DNA of 64,000 nucleotides from Begonia masoniana (Eukaryota; Streptophyta; Magnoliopsida; Cucurbitales; Begoniaceae), in the NCBI GenBank assembly GCA_022432975.1, contig CM039510.1, positions 35,627,468-35,691,467 on the forward strand, given 5' to 3'. Position numbers and translations under genes: made by a program. Positions within the stretch are counted from its first letter, which is position 1. Every line of letters starts with the position of its first letter. The notes beneath the pieces are model-generated. The model did not search any database, was not told the origin of the DNA, and saw only the letters and a program-made list of their open reading frames with translations. Shown here piece after piece: positions 21,517 to 33,698 of the stretch.

Positions 21517-24030
21517 TGTAAAGCCCTCGAACCCGCCCCGGCTCGGTGCGCTACTTTGCTAGTCAACCCCGAGTTTAAAACCTCATTTAAAATGATTTTC
21601 GTAAATTTTACTACTCAATTTTGGGTTTTTTGAACCCTCGATTTTTATTGTAAAATGTGCCCAAATACGTTTAAAATAACTCGAAAAATGTCGGGTCAAA
21701 ACATCATAGAAATCGGGAAAATTTTGAAAGAAATCGAAAATCAGGCTCAAAGGGGCGCTGGGCGACGCGCGCGCAGGGCGCCGTGCGCGCCGCGTGCGTT
21801 AACAAAAATAAATAACGTGACCCGACATCCTTTGTTTTAAAATCAAAACCGACAATATAACGGCTAAATAATTCTAAACCTGAAAACCTGAAAACAAATA
21901 TTTAAAACCACTACTCAACCCAGTTTACACCAGAACAAATCCACAACCATTTACACTAAACAACTTCCACGAACCGACCACAAAATCTCCCAATCCTAAC
22001 TACAACAACAAACTCAAATCTCACCCACAACCAAGCAACATATATACCAATATGTACACCTCACCATACTACTCAAAACTAACCAAAACATATTCCACGA
22101 AGTAACATAAAACCTCCCATACAAACCACACTCCGAGAACCAGATCAAAACGGCCCGACAAATGCACGAATTGGCAAGCTCCATGTGTCACCGACCGCTT
22201 CTAAGCCTGATCGTCACTCTCGAGCTCACCTGAGAACGCTCCGTCACCTACACCACAGAACACACACACACACGTAAGCTTACACTTAGCAAGTAGGGAT
22301 AACAAATGCAACTAAACAAAAATACAATTTCTACACTCTCGACTAGTTTCAATTACATTCTCCATGACTAATCTATTACTAGTGCATCTCTCATAGAAAT
22401 CCCTCATAGAAATCCTTCCGATGTGCTCCACGAGCACTACTCCCCGGCAAGGCATGTTGAGACCCTCTCGAGGTGCTCCACTAGCACTACTCCCCGACAA
22501 GGCATGACAAGACCCTCTCGAGGTGCTCCACAAGCACTACTCCCCGATGAGGCAGTAAATCCTTCCGAGGTGCTCCACGAGCACTACTCCCCGGCAAGGC
22601 ATGTTGAGACCCTCTCGAGGTGCTCCACGAGCACTACTCCCCGACGAGGCAGCTCTACTCGAGGTGCTCCACGAACACTACTCCCCGATGAGGCAGCTCT
22701 ACTCAACATCACTGTTCAGTGCAATGCACCCCTTGTAGAGACCCTACCGAGGTGCTCCACGAGCACTACTCCCCGGCAAGCAACTCTACTCGGAATAACT
22801 ATGCATTTCTCACTATCTCTTTACCTTTAATGCTCACAACTCATTCCTGGGGCTCTAAAACTACGATGCCAGTCACACTATGATGCAAGTCACACAATGC
22901 ACAACATGAACTAAAATACACCAATTAAACAATCAAACAAACAAACATCCCTACCGTTCCGTGGTGTAGGCCCGAAGACAACAAACATACAATCCTCTAC
23001 TTACCTGTCCGCTCGGTTTGTAGTTGCTCACTTCTAGCGATCAATTATCCGCTCAACAACCTAAAATGATGAAAGCTTAAATTGATAAGTCACCAATAAA
23101 CTCTAAGAAATTTCTAAACCTAAACTAACCAAAACTACACCACAATTAAACCTAAAACCACAAAACCCGATTTTGTACCCAATTTGACCGTCAAACTTCA
23201 AACGATCATATCTCCCTCGTTTTTCAACGGATTTCAACGCGCCACCCCAACTCGGAAACCTCTACACATCTACTATCCATTGAAATGCTTAAATTAATCA
23301 AACAAACACTTTGGCCAGCCCGAAAATACCAAAGACAGAATCGGCCCTATAGTGTTCTTAAACTGGTTTTTGTGTAACTTCCATCAAATTCTTAATTTAA
23401 TCACCCAAACAACCTAAATCATCCATTCAACACTTAAATGATCCAAATAGGAAAGAAAATCCAACATTTAAACCCAATTTTCGGATTCCATGGTTAGGGT
23501 TTTCCAAACCCTAACCAAACCTCACTAAACTACCATAAAAACACCACAAACCAACATCTAATGGTATACAACTAAAAACCCACTAAAACTAACCTTGAAA
23601 ACACCTTGAAAATGGAAGAATGGGGAGAGGAGAAGTCGTCTATGGAGGATGAGAGCAAAACCGTGGAAGGATGAAGGAGAAAGAGGAGAAATCATCTTTT
23701 TAACCTAACATTTCTTTCACTTTTTTGCTTTTTACCACCAATGTTTTTAAAATTACAACTTAACCCACTCTTTCCTTTCTCTTTTCTTCCAACGTGTATC
23801 ATCATCAAAATTCACCTTTTCATCCATTTATTTCACTTTAATCTCCTTTGAATTTCAACACCAAATTCCTATTGGTTGGTTATTCCCCTTTGACTTTTCA
23901 ACACACTAGCTTTGAATTTTCAACCCTTATTCTTCTCTCTACTTTTAATCCCTTCAATCCCTTCAACCATAAACTCTCCTACTTTTCTAACCTAGGCTAC
24001 TCACGTAATAGGAAAATCTCGGGTGTTACA
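21517..24030 (-). mobile_element. S1: solo LTR (2514 bp), minus orientation
   Basis: The ends are TGTAAAGCCC and TCGGGTGTTACA, with the target duplication actcc at 21512-21516 and 24031-24035, and no interior. It is therefore a solo LTR left by recombination between two LTRs. Minus orientation follows from similarity to the LARD LTRs (30936, 36543) and to the S3 LTR start at 63336. A CG-rich patch (GCGACGCGCGCGCAGGGCG) lies near 21762. Arms CCTACACCAC (22247-22256) and GTGGTGTAGG (22961-22970) and a donor-like CAG/GTAAGT on the minus strand near 23004 are present. Confidence 0.88.
22416..22790. repeat. Seven hairpin-bearing direct repeats in S1
   Basis: A unit containing GTGCTCCACGAGCAC then TACTCCCCG occurs at 22423, 22473, 22523, 22570, 22620, 22664 and 22752. 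Each core is a 6-bp inverted repeat (GTGCTC/GAGCAC) around CAC; three copies have one arm base changed. Spacing is 44 to 88 bp, often about 50. Confidence 0.88.
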
Positions 24031-24035
24031 ACTCC

Positions 24036-24452
24036 TGTTAGGATATGGGCTTGCAAATGGGATGTAAATACGCTAGCGGAAGACTTGAAAACAATAGAGA
24101 GATCGGTGCTCAAAGAACACCCCAAAAATAGACGCAAAAAACAACGAAACAGAGAATTGAACACGAAAACGAATTGAAGCGTTCGGGAAAATAGGTGAGT
24201 GAACAAACCGATTTCTTTGCCACAGAGAAGGCTGATAAGATGATGGAAATGGAAATGGAAATGAAGGTGAATGGCCCTCAGCTGTCCGAAGAGCTATGAT
24301 TGAAGCTCTCGGTAGACACTCCTTCTAGAAGGAAGTGACAGCATTCAGAAATGGGTGTTTCCCACCTTCTACTGGTTTCCAGCCTTTAGAAGACTTGGAG
24401 AGAAAAATGGTGCACTTACCAGCCAAGTAACCACGACTTGGAGGCAAGGAAC
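24036..24452. other. Unassigned sequence between S1 and LTR6
   Basis: It continues the sequence to the left of S1. It begins TGTTAGGATATGGGCTTGC, which looks like a retrotransposon LTR end. From about 24180 the plus strand has gene-like stretches broken by stops (RAMIEALGRHSF, NGCFPPSTGFQPLEDLERKM) and a short ATGGAAATGGAA repeat. I do not recognise a family. Confidence 0.3.
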
Positions 24453-25777
24453 TGTAACACCTAGTTTTATGGGATTTTATTATTCCACTATATAATAGCA
24501 TCTTTGTAAATATGTCAACTTAAGTTCATTTTACTAACGGAAAGTTTTAATAGAGCCCTAACAATAAATAAGAATTATTGAAGAAATAAGAAAATTTTGG
24601 AGAAAACGAATCAATGACTAAATAACGAAATAAGTAAAGAAACAAATAGAAAATCAAATAGAGGGGCAAAATGGTCATTTAACAAATCAATTTTTAACTT
24701 AATATCATAACTCCCTCCCCTCCCTTCCAACACTTACACGATTTTCTCCCAAAACCTCTCTCCCTAGCGATTTTGAGTTCCAAACGAAGCTCTCCATGAT
24801 GATTCCTTCAAACGCCAGCCAACGCTCCTCCGATCGTTAGTCGTTCTTCACGTTTCCTTCTCCTAATGACGTCCTAGGTACGATTCTATAGTTTTAATCT
24901 GTTAGTTCTTGATTTTTTAATTAAACGTTTAGGGTTTCGTTAGGTTTCGTCAAATTAGCCGAGTTATATTAGAAATGGTTAGATATCGCTCTAATTATGA
25001 TGATTGGACGTTATTGGGCGAAATAATTGATGCGTTTGGAGTTTTAGTTGAAGAATCAGTTATTGAAAGCTTGGAGAACTCCATTAATGGAGATTTAAAG
25101 ATGTCGAGTGCGAATTGCTCGACAAAATGCCTCAATGAATTAAAATGAATTTTTAGGAAATTTCATTTAGTTAGGAGTTTCCCTAGTCTTCGAAATTCAA
25201 TGTTCTAGGCCCAATTTTAATGATGGTTTCTATGAATTACTTTAGGTGAACAACATCGTTGACGGGGCTCAGTGTGCTACGGACGTGGGGTAAGTCTTCG
25301 TGATTTGTTTGACCGATTTGGCCTACACCAAGAGTTCAACGTCATTGAAGATATTGGTGAATTCCGTAGTTTTAGAATAAGTGGTTGGGTACATGAATCA
25401 CGCTCCTTCAAAATGGCATGAAAATGAGTTTCTACACGTGTTTTACGAAAAGAACTGAATTAATGAAAAGAAACGAATGCACGTAATCCCGGTCACGACG
25501 GGGTGGGGTTCATACATGGCTGTCCAGTAGGTGAAGCATGTTTTCCCCCCGTTAGATGGAAAGACCTGTCTAACCGCCAGACGTGCCCTCTCCATCTGGT
25601 GAGAGTTAGACCTCGGTGACATCCCGTTATGTAACATAATGAATGAAATGAACTGCACGATTTTATGAGTGACATATGCACAGCACACATTTGCATTTAC
25701 GTAGATTTACTGAGCTTTTAGCTCATAGAATTTCTCTGTGGTGTAGGTGATATCGAACTAGGTGAGGATGACGTTCT
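24453..25777 (+). repeat. LTR6, first part (related to the S2/LARD LTR family)
   Basis: It starts TGTAACACCTAG and shares with S2 a series of landmarks: GGCCTACACC, the block with CCCCCC-GTTAGATGGAAAG, TATGCACAGCACAC, ACTGAGCTTTTAGCTCATAG and GGTGTAGGTGA. Arms CCTACACCA (25322-25330) and TGGTGTAGG (25739-25747) are complementary. A donor-like GGTAAGT lies at 25289-25295. Tekay-2 interrupts it with target gttct, and it resumes at 53077. Confidence 0.8.
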
Positions 25778-27275
25778 TGTAGCACCCGGTTTCATTGAGC
25801 CAACTTACTTTGTTAACTAGCAGTGAACGTTTTATAGATGAAATTGGGAGGAATTAGTGATTAGGCTAATGAGTGACTAGGCGAGGGCATAATGGTAAAT
25901 TAAGATATAAAGTGGATAACCTATTTAAGGGAAGAGGTTCTGCGTTTAATGCACATTAGCCGCCACCCAATTACCATTTCCCTTCGTTTGATTTTCAGCT
26001 CAGCTCAGCAGACTTCCTTCTGACATTTTCCTCTCTGATTTTCTCCATTCTAGGTGAGTTTTGTTTCATTTTACTTGCTATTTTAGTGATTAGATAACAG
26101 AGAGATTGTAAGGGAGTGTTCGTGAATGCTGTGAGTGAGAGTTAGTTTCGGGTTTTGGGGAGAACTAGGAATGCTCGACCAACAGGACTTCCAGCTAGTT
26201 TCCCTAAGATTTCTAAATAGTTTAGAATGAAGTTAAGTAATGCAGTGCTCTGTTTACGATTATAGGTGAGCAGATTTCTGAGGTAGCTAACAACCAGACA
26301 ATCTCCAGGAGACAAGGTAAGTGAAGTATGCTTGTGCCTTCGGGCCTACATCACAAAACAGTAGGATTATGTATGCTTGAATGTGTTTGTATGTCATGCA
26401 TCATATTTTGAAAGTATGCGAAAATGAATTTACATCAAATGACATGGTAAGGAATGAACAGACTGTAACAGTTGTTAAGGGAACTAATCCTCCCCTTAAT
26501 CGAGAGAGAGGATGTATGACTTTGGGAGAAGTGATCCAACATCCAATTTCACAGGGGGATCTGAACAGTTGTTAAGGGAACTAATCCGCCCCTTAATCGA
26601 GAGAGAGGATGTATGACTTTGGGAGAAGTGATCAGACTCCCAATTTCATAGGGGGATCAGACCAGAAACGAATGCATATGCAACTGAGATGAGAAAGTAG
26701 AAACTGCATGTTTAGGAATTTATGTTTCAGCATTTCATTCCATTACTACTTTACTTACTTAGCATTAAGCTAATAGATGAGTTTTGTGATGTAGGTGCTG
26801 AGACTGTAACAGGTGAGTTCCCCGAGTGCACTGAAGAATAGATGAAGTTGAAGGAGTACGTCTATGCCACGATTGGGTGTTCTGATGAGGCGGTTTAACT
26901 ACTGTCTGTATGGGGAGTCTAATTTTCTGATGTTCTGTTTAGAAGTGTAGAGGATTTTGATGATAGTAATAGCTGAAGGATTTAGAATACTTGAGTTTCT
27001 TCTGTCATGAAAATTCTGAATTGGTTTTGTTACAAATTGTTAATTTGGGATTTTATTGGATAAGGATACAAATGTTGGTTTCAAATGGTTATTTGTTGGA
27101 TTTCAGAAGTTACTTAGGGTCAGGTTGTTTTGAATGTTTTGAGTGAAATTTGCAAGTTAAACCATCGGTGAGTGAAGTCCACCGGTGGATGTTGGGTGTT
27201 TTGTCCATCGACAGATGTTGGAGGATTGAATCATCTGACTGACGTCATCAGAAGATGTCTTCAGTAGAAGCCATC
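25778..27275 (+). repeat. Tekay-2 5' LTR, left part
   Basis: It matches the Tekay-1 LTR in order of landmarks: TATTTAAGG at 25922-25930, donor AAG/GTAAGT (GT at 26317-26318), arm 26345-26356, duplicated block of about 100 bp (26466-26660), arm 26784-26795, then CATCGG-type motifs and TGACGTCA near 27240. It breaks at the Athila-B target ccatc (27271-27275). Confidence 0.9.
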
Positions 27276-28507
27276 TGATAAGTGTGTATTTTACACACTT
27301 TATTGTACTCTTTAATATTTGAATTGATGAGTTTTACTCAAAGTATATAGAAATTCTGATGTATTTGGTGAGTGTGTAGAAAAATTGGAGAATTACAGGT
27401 TTCGATGAAATCATTCCAGAAGAAAAGCGAGCAATTGTCAATCGATCGGATATTTATATTGATTTAATCTCAACCGTTGATCAATCGGCTATTTTAATTG
27501 ATGGAGGTGTTTGAATCTGGACCGTTGAAGCTTGTTTTAATCTTAGCCATCGAAGAGGATTGTGGGCTGGGCTTCAAATTAATTGATAAATAGCTTATGT
27601 GTTAACCTAATAGGGGATTCATTCAGAAAGGAGGGAGAGCAGCCCTAGCAAGAGACCGGAACGGAGCGAGAGCTTCGAGAATTGATTTTCAGCATAGTTT
27701 TTCTTTCCCTTTCTCTTCTGAACTATGAATTTCTTTATTATTCTTATTGTTTTTCTTTATTTTAGTATGAACTAAATTTATTTTTTAGGGTTATGATGTA
27801 ACTGAAACTCGACTGTTTAATATTTCTAATTTAGTTTTTATTTTCCTTTTTCCGATATCGTGTTGAGTATTCTTGTCTGTTCTTCATGCTTAATTTTGCC
27901 TGATCACCAAAGTTAAGATTTTTAGGGTTGTTTCAAAAGACGGAAGTTGCGAAATAACTGGGCATTGATGAGTTTACCATAAACTGATTCTAGACTAGGG
28001 ATAGCTAGGACTTTTATGTAGTTTTATGATTTTCTGCACTTAATGTATTCAACTGATTTGAGTTTGAGACCGGGAGGTGATAACCTGTTAGTTGGATAAT
28101 ATTATTATAGCTCGGGAGAGAATAATAATTAAAATAGAAAAATCGCTATCAACACGTAAGATTAGGAAATATTAACTAAATTAGGGATATTAAATAGGAA
28201 AGTGGATGTGAAATCAGAATCTCTAGATTCTTTCTTGATATTTACCAAATCTTAAATTATTTTCCTGCCATTTATTTTAGTTTCCTAATTCATTTATTTC
28301 AATTATTTTAGTTATTTAATTGTTTAATTTAAAATCAAATAAAAATAAAAATCTTTTTAATAAAAATTAAAGTGTTTTAGTCCAATTAATTTAAAATTAA
28401 CTTAATTTAATATTTTAGTAAAACTATTCCTCGTGGGTTCAACTCTTACTTAAAAACTATATTACTTGTGCGACACGTACACTTGCGTATCAGGATTTTT
28501 CGCAACA
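27276..28507 (+). repeat. 5' LTR of Athila-B
   Basis: It starts TGATAAGTGTGTATTTTACAC, is repeated at 47947-49177 and ends TTTTTCGCAACA. The first 25 bases contain an inverted repeat (AAGTGTGTA/TTTTACACACTT). A short AT-rich box (GATAAATAG, about 27585) may be the TATA element. Confidence 0.92.
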
Positions 28508-28513
28508 AGTTTT

Positions 28514-28531
28514 GGGCGCTGTTGCCGGGGA
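28514..28531 (+). other. Primer binding site of Athila-B (tRNA-Asp type)
   Basis: GGGCGCTGTTGCCGGGGA lies 6 bases after the LTR. It differs at two positions from the complement of plant tRNA-Asp 3' end (TGGCGCCGTTGCCGGGGA), a primer used by Athila and Tat elements. Confidence 0.75.
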
Positions 28532-28616
28532 ATATTTTTATTAATATTTAATTAAGTTATTTTTTGTTTTAATTTGGGCTGTTTAATTAATTCGTTGTAT
28601 TTTCTCTTGCAGGGGC

Positions 28617-30935
28617 ATGCGAAAATTTGGTACTGCCAACCTGTTATCTATCGACCCTGAAATTGAACGAACCTACCGAAGAAATTGTAGGGAAACAAGG
28701 CATACAACAATGGCGGACGAGCAAAACGCAGATTTACAACAGATGATCGAAGTGGCCGAAGTCGAGAGATGGTGTCATGCCATCTATGGATGGGGTTCAA
28801 TCAGCAATTCGAAAACCTGCGATCACGTGCAACAATTTTGAAATAAAGCCGAGAACCATACAAATGATTCAGCAGTATCAATTCTGTGGTCTGCCTAACG
28901 AGGATCCAAAAGATCATATTGCAAGCTTCGTTGAGGTCTGTGACACGTTTAAATATCATAATGTTTCTGATGATGCTGTTAGACTTAGGTTGTTCCCCTT
29001 TACACTAAGAGATCGCGCTAAGAACTGGTTAAATTTCTTACCCCCGGATTCAATTACAACGTGGAATGAATTAGTTCAAAGATTCCTATCTAAATTCTTT
29101 CCCTTTGAAAAAATGGCAAAACTCCGCAACGAAATTAACAACTTTAATCAATTCGATGGCGAGACGGTCTACGAAGCATGGGGCTGATTCAAGGAACTTT
29201 TACGAAAATGCCCCCAACATGGTCTACCACAATGGATGCAAATAATGACTTTCTTCATCGGTCTATCACCTTCTACACGGACTTTTGTCAACTCTGCAGC
29301 CGGTGGATCAATACTTCAAAAGACAAAAGTGGAGGCATTCGACCTGTTAGAGGAGTTATCCCTTACTAATGATCAGTGCCCGGTTGAACGTCAGATTTTG
29401 AGGAAGCATTCAAATACCCCAAAAATGGATGCGATAAAAGCATTAACTACACAAGTTGCATCCTTCACCTGGCACATCCAAGGTAATCAAGCTCTAGTTA
29501 ATGCAATTCATTCCCCGATCATACAATGTCAATGGTGCCAAGGACCACATGCTAGTGAAAACTGTCAGCAAGGGAACCAAATGGCCAGCAGTTCATCTGA
29601 ACAAGCCCAATATGTGGGAAATTATAATAGACCGATGAATCAAAATTCAAGTAACTATTATAATGGCCCACGTAACAATCACCTGAATTTTTCGTGGAAG
29701 AACCCGAACAACGCCATTCAGATGCCACAAGTTAATCAACCGACACCTCCATTTCAAGAAAGACAATCTAATCTGGAGGATTTAATTGCCAAGATGGGGG
29801 AGCACACAAATAAATTTATGGCTGAAACAAGAACCACTTTACAGAACCAGTCGGCCCAAATTCGAAGCTTAGAAATGCAAATGGGCCAGATGGCAGCTGC
29901 ACTAAATGGACGCCCACAAGGTACATTGCCCAGTTCCACTGAAATCAACCCCAGAGACCAATGCAATGCCATCACACTTAGGAGTGGAAAAGTTATTGAA
30001 AATTGCGTCAAAGAAAATAAGAAAGTGGTCGCACATGACGGAATGCATTCGTCATCATCTGAGTCCACACCAAAGGATCAAGAGCTACAGGAAGCTCCAC
30101 CTCAGATCCCAAAGGAGATCATCCCCAAAGTTCCTTTCCCACAACGCCTGAAAAATGCAAAATTGGATAAACAATTCGACAAATTCTTGAACATTTTCAA
30201 ACAATTACACATCAACATCCCGTTTGCCGAGGCACTAGAACAAATGCCAACCTATGCCAAATTTTTAAAAGAGATTCTATCACACAAAAGAAAAATAGAG
30301 GATTGTGGTACAATCACCCTGTCTGAAGAATGCAGTGCAATAATTCAACGAAAACTCCCACTAAAGTTGAAGGATCCAGGTAGTTTTACGGTTCCGTGTG
30401 AGATTGGGAACTGCATTTTTGAGCGTGCTTTATGCGATCTGGGAGCAAGCATCAATTTAATGTCATTATCTATTTTTCAAAAGCTGGAGCTAGGTGAAGC
30501 AAAACCAACACGAGTGATTTTACAAATGGCTGACAGATCAATAAAGCACCCGAGGGGAATCATAGAAGACGTGCTTGTTAAGGTCGATAAGTTCATATTT
30601 CCAGCAGATTTTGTAGTCCTAGATATGGTAGAAGACCGAGATATCCCGATAATCTTAGGACGACCATTTTTAGCAACTGGGGGAGCATTGATTGACGTGC
30701 AAAGGGGTGAATTGAAATTGCGTGTACAAAATGAGGAGGTCACGTTTAATGTGTTCCGCTCAATGAAGTATCCGCAGGCTAGTGATGACGTGTTTCGGAT
30801 AGACACGATGGACTCCACATTAGCGGATATGCCATTTCAGTTAAGTGACTCATTTGAAACAAGTGAATTTAATCAAGATATTTCCCTGGACGAAAACGTG
30901 GGAGCTACAAGCTATGCATTATTGATGAACGCTTT
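28617..30935 (+). pseudogene. Athila-B gag and protease
   Basis: The ATG at 28617 opens a frame that shifts near 28780-28840 and then reads through the Gag core (QYQFCGLPNEDPKDHIASF, LRLFPFTLRDRAKNWL, WNELVQRFLSKFFP, FDGETVYEAW). A TGA at 29185-29187 interrupts it, after which the same frame runs openly. The zinc knuckle is CQWCQGPHASENC (about 29527-29565). The protease has CDLGASINLM with its Asp codon at 30436 and IPIILGRPFLATGG. The LARD insertion at 30936 cuts the linker to RT. Removing its 8366 bases restores the frame seen at 39302, so gag-pol was one ORF. Confidence 0.9.
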
Positions 30936-33698
30936 TGTAACGTCCCCGAACCCACCCTCACTCGGAGCGCTACTTTGCTAACCAATCTCACGTTAAAACA
31001 TAATTTTCTAAACTTCAAAATATAAAACTAAACTGACACAGCTGAAATTTAAACCTAAATCTCCCGATGCTCTCTTACTTCATACCTAGCTGCATAGATT
31101 CACTAATTCCCTTATTCCTAACCATTAAGCACCACGGCGTCCTTCCCGAAAATTTCGGCAAAGTAACGCCTGTAAATAGCGCCTCCAAAATGCTAAATAC
31201 CTACATACAATCCAAACCCAACCAATCCAGAATATTCTTACTTAAATAACCAACATGCGAAATCTCCAAAAAGCAGTAAAGAGGAAACTAAAACACTAAC
31301 ATCTCTAAATGAAGAAAGTCCACAGTATAGGGCGATACATCATCCTTAACTATGACTATAACTTTCCAAACATCAATCCAAAAGAGTTATGAATTCCCAA
31401 ACTTAACTAAAATAGAAAGCTAAAATAAACTATCAAAAATACAAATTTCCACATTCCCCGAAGACCATGGTCAAGGCGCCCCGACAACTGCCTGCACCGG
31501 CGTGCCCTGTGTGCCACCGACTGCCGCCTAATCCTGGCTCCCACGTCTAGCTCACCTGTCACTCTGTCATCACCTACACCACAGAACACGCACACACACG
31601 TAAGCTTAAGCTTAGCAAGTAGGGAAAAGAAATATAAACATGCACGATGCACCCACACCGCCCTAACACATGAAGTCTCTACTCACTCTGTTGTTTTCGT
31701 TTCGTTTTCGTTTTATTAAATCTTTCCACTTTCACACGTGAATCAAGTAGGCACATATCCGAGCTCCCCGCTCATTGGACGGCCACGCCTTGACCCACGG
31801 AGCAAGATCGGCCAGCTCACGCCCGGGTCCCCCCCATTGGATGGCAGCACACAATCTCCTCCCTTCCCCTGTCACATGTGAATCAAGTAAGCACACATCC
31901 GAGCTCCCCGCTCATTGGACGGCCACGCCTTGATCCACGGAGCAAGATCGGCCAGCTCACGCCCGGGTCCCCCCCATTGGACGGCAGCACAAAATCTTCT
32001 CCAACAGCACTTACGTATTTTCAACTTTATATCTCGAGTAGAGTCCCAACTCACTGCCTCCCCTGCATATTGCAAGTGCCTCCCCGGCAACTCGCATAAC
32101 CATATCTCGAGTAGAGTCCCAACTCATTGCCTCCCCGACAAAATGCCTTCCCGGCATATTGCAAGTGCCTCCCCGGCAACTTGCATAACCTGGCGACTCT
32201 ACTCAACTTTATAGCCTGGCGACTCTACTCAACTTTATTTTGCTTAATCTTTCTTGTTACGTTTCACATTCACCTTTCACGTCATGCACAAACTCATTTT
32301 CGTAATGATACTCAACACATGCTTAACATGAATCAACCAAGTCACTAAAAATGATGCATGATACTCAACACGTGCTTAACATAAATCAACCAACGAACAA
32401 AACTCAAACAATAACCCTACCATTCCGTGGTGTAGGCCCGAAGGCAAAACGAAGGTATTCCACTACTTACCTGACTTCCTGCTCGGCATTTGCTTATTCA
32501 CTTCGTCCCTTAAAATTACTCGTTAGACAACCTAATAAATAGAGAGAAAATAACTTAGCATCAACTTAAGAAAATTTAAGGAACACTTAAACTTAAAACT
32601 AACCACCTTTTTAACCAACTATGCAAACCAATTTAAACTATAAGCCCTAAACCCGAAATTCCACCAATTTACTCTCAAACTACTATTTCTACCATAATCC
32701 AACTAAAACCTAACTAAACGGGCCATTAATCTGGGTTCGGTAAAAACCGACCCAAAACTTCAAACGCGCGTAACTTTTGCGTCGGTTATCGGAATCGAAC
32801 GATTCCAGCAGCCACATACTCCTCTAATAACCTATTTTAACCTGCCAAAAGGAATTTGAAAACAAACGACCCTAGCTAGGTCAAAATAACAAAAACCCGA
32901 ATCTGCCCCTTAATCAGAAATTCCCCCCTTTTCGATTTTCCATCAAATTCCACCCAATTCCTCACCAATCAAACCCCCTAACAACCAATTAACATAACCT
33001 AACAAGAAAACCCAGAATTCCACACAAAACCCGAGCTCCAAAAACCTAGCCCTCGGTTTTTCACGCAATCTGAGCTCACCATTGCTCGGCAACCCTTGCC
33101 AGCACCGAGCTCGGCAATTCGACGCCGAGAGCAACCAAAAACGGCCGGTGATCGGAGCTCTAGCAGCTCAGCGATCCACGGCCTCGAACAGAGAGGAAAA
33201 CAGGGGAAAAAAATAGGGCTTACCGTTCGGTTGTGCGCCAAGACGGGCCGGAATGCTAGCCCTGATTTCGTCGCCGCCGTCTGATAGGGAAGACGTCGAA
33301 ATCTCCGGCGGTTTGCTCCGCCGATCGCCGCTCGCTCGCTCGCGCCTCCTCTTCCCCTGCCTTCGCTGCTCGACGTCGAACAACAGAATGGCTTCGGCCA
33401 TTCTGTCATTTTAGTTTTATTTTTATAAAACTAATAATAATAATAATAATAATAATAATTTCTATTAAAACATTAATAACATGACATTTACCGTTTTGCC
33501 CTCTCGTATTTTTCGACCATTTCGACTTTCGTTAAATCTCATTATTAAATTATAACCCACGGCTTAACTTTACTGGAAATATCCGAACCTAAATTAATTA
33601 ACCAATTAGGTTAACCAAATTTATTCACTTTTCTTTTAAATTACTTAAAACAATTATTTATTAAACAATTTATCTTAACAAAAATCCCGGGTGTTACA
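30936..33698 (-). repeat. LARD LTR, window-left copy (3' LTR in element sense)
   Basis: In window sense it starts TGTAACGTCCCCG and ends CCCGGGTGTTACA. It holds arms 31573-31582 (CCTACACCAC) and 32427-32436 (GTGGTGTAGG), a donor CAG/GTAAGT on the minus strand near 32470, a 140-bp direct duplication (31732 and 31872), a hairpin at 33379-33410 and a TAA microsatellite at about 33433-33459. Minus-strand TATAAAAA near 33420 is the likely TATA box. Confidence 0.92.
33379..33410 (-). promoter_or_regulatory. Hairpin just downstream of the LARD TATA box (left LTR)
   Basis: ACAGAATGGC and GCCATTCTGT face each other across TTCG in window sense. The outer part has two mismatches here, whereas the right LTR copy (38968-38999) pairs perfectly over 14 bp. 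It lies at the expected start of the transcript. Confidence 0.6.

Noticed and set aside
22423..22830. Plus-strand ORF in S1
   Set aside because: It is a by-product of the seven hairpin repeats and is antisense to the LTR.
25443..25696. Minus-strand ORFs in LTR6
   Set aside because: They lie in the leader block shared with S2 (45128-45356), where frames are not conserved.
32999..33409. Overlapping ORFs on both strands in the LARD LTR
   Set aside because: CG-rich leader sequence of an LTR, open in several frames at once and altered in the second LTR copy without codon pattern.
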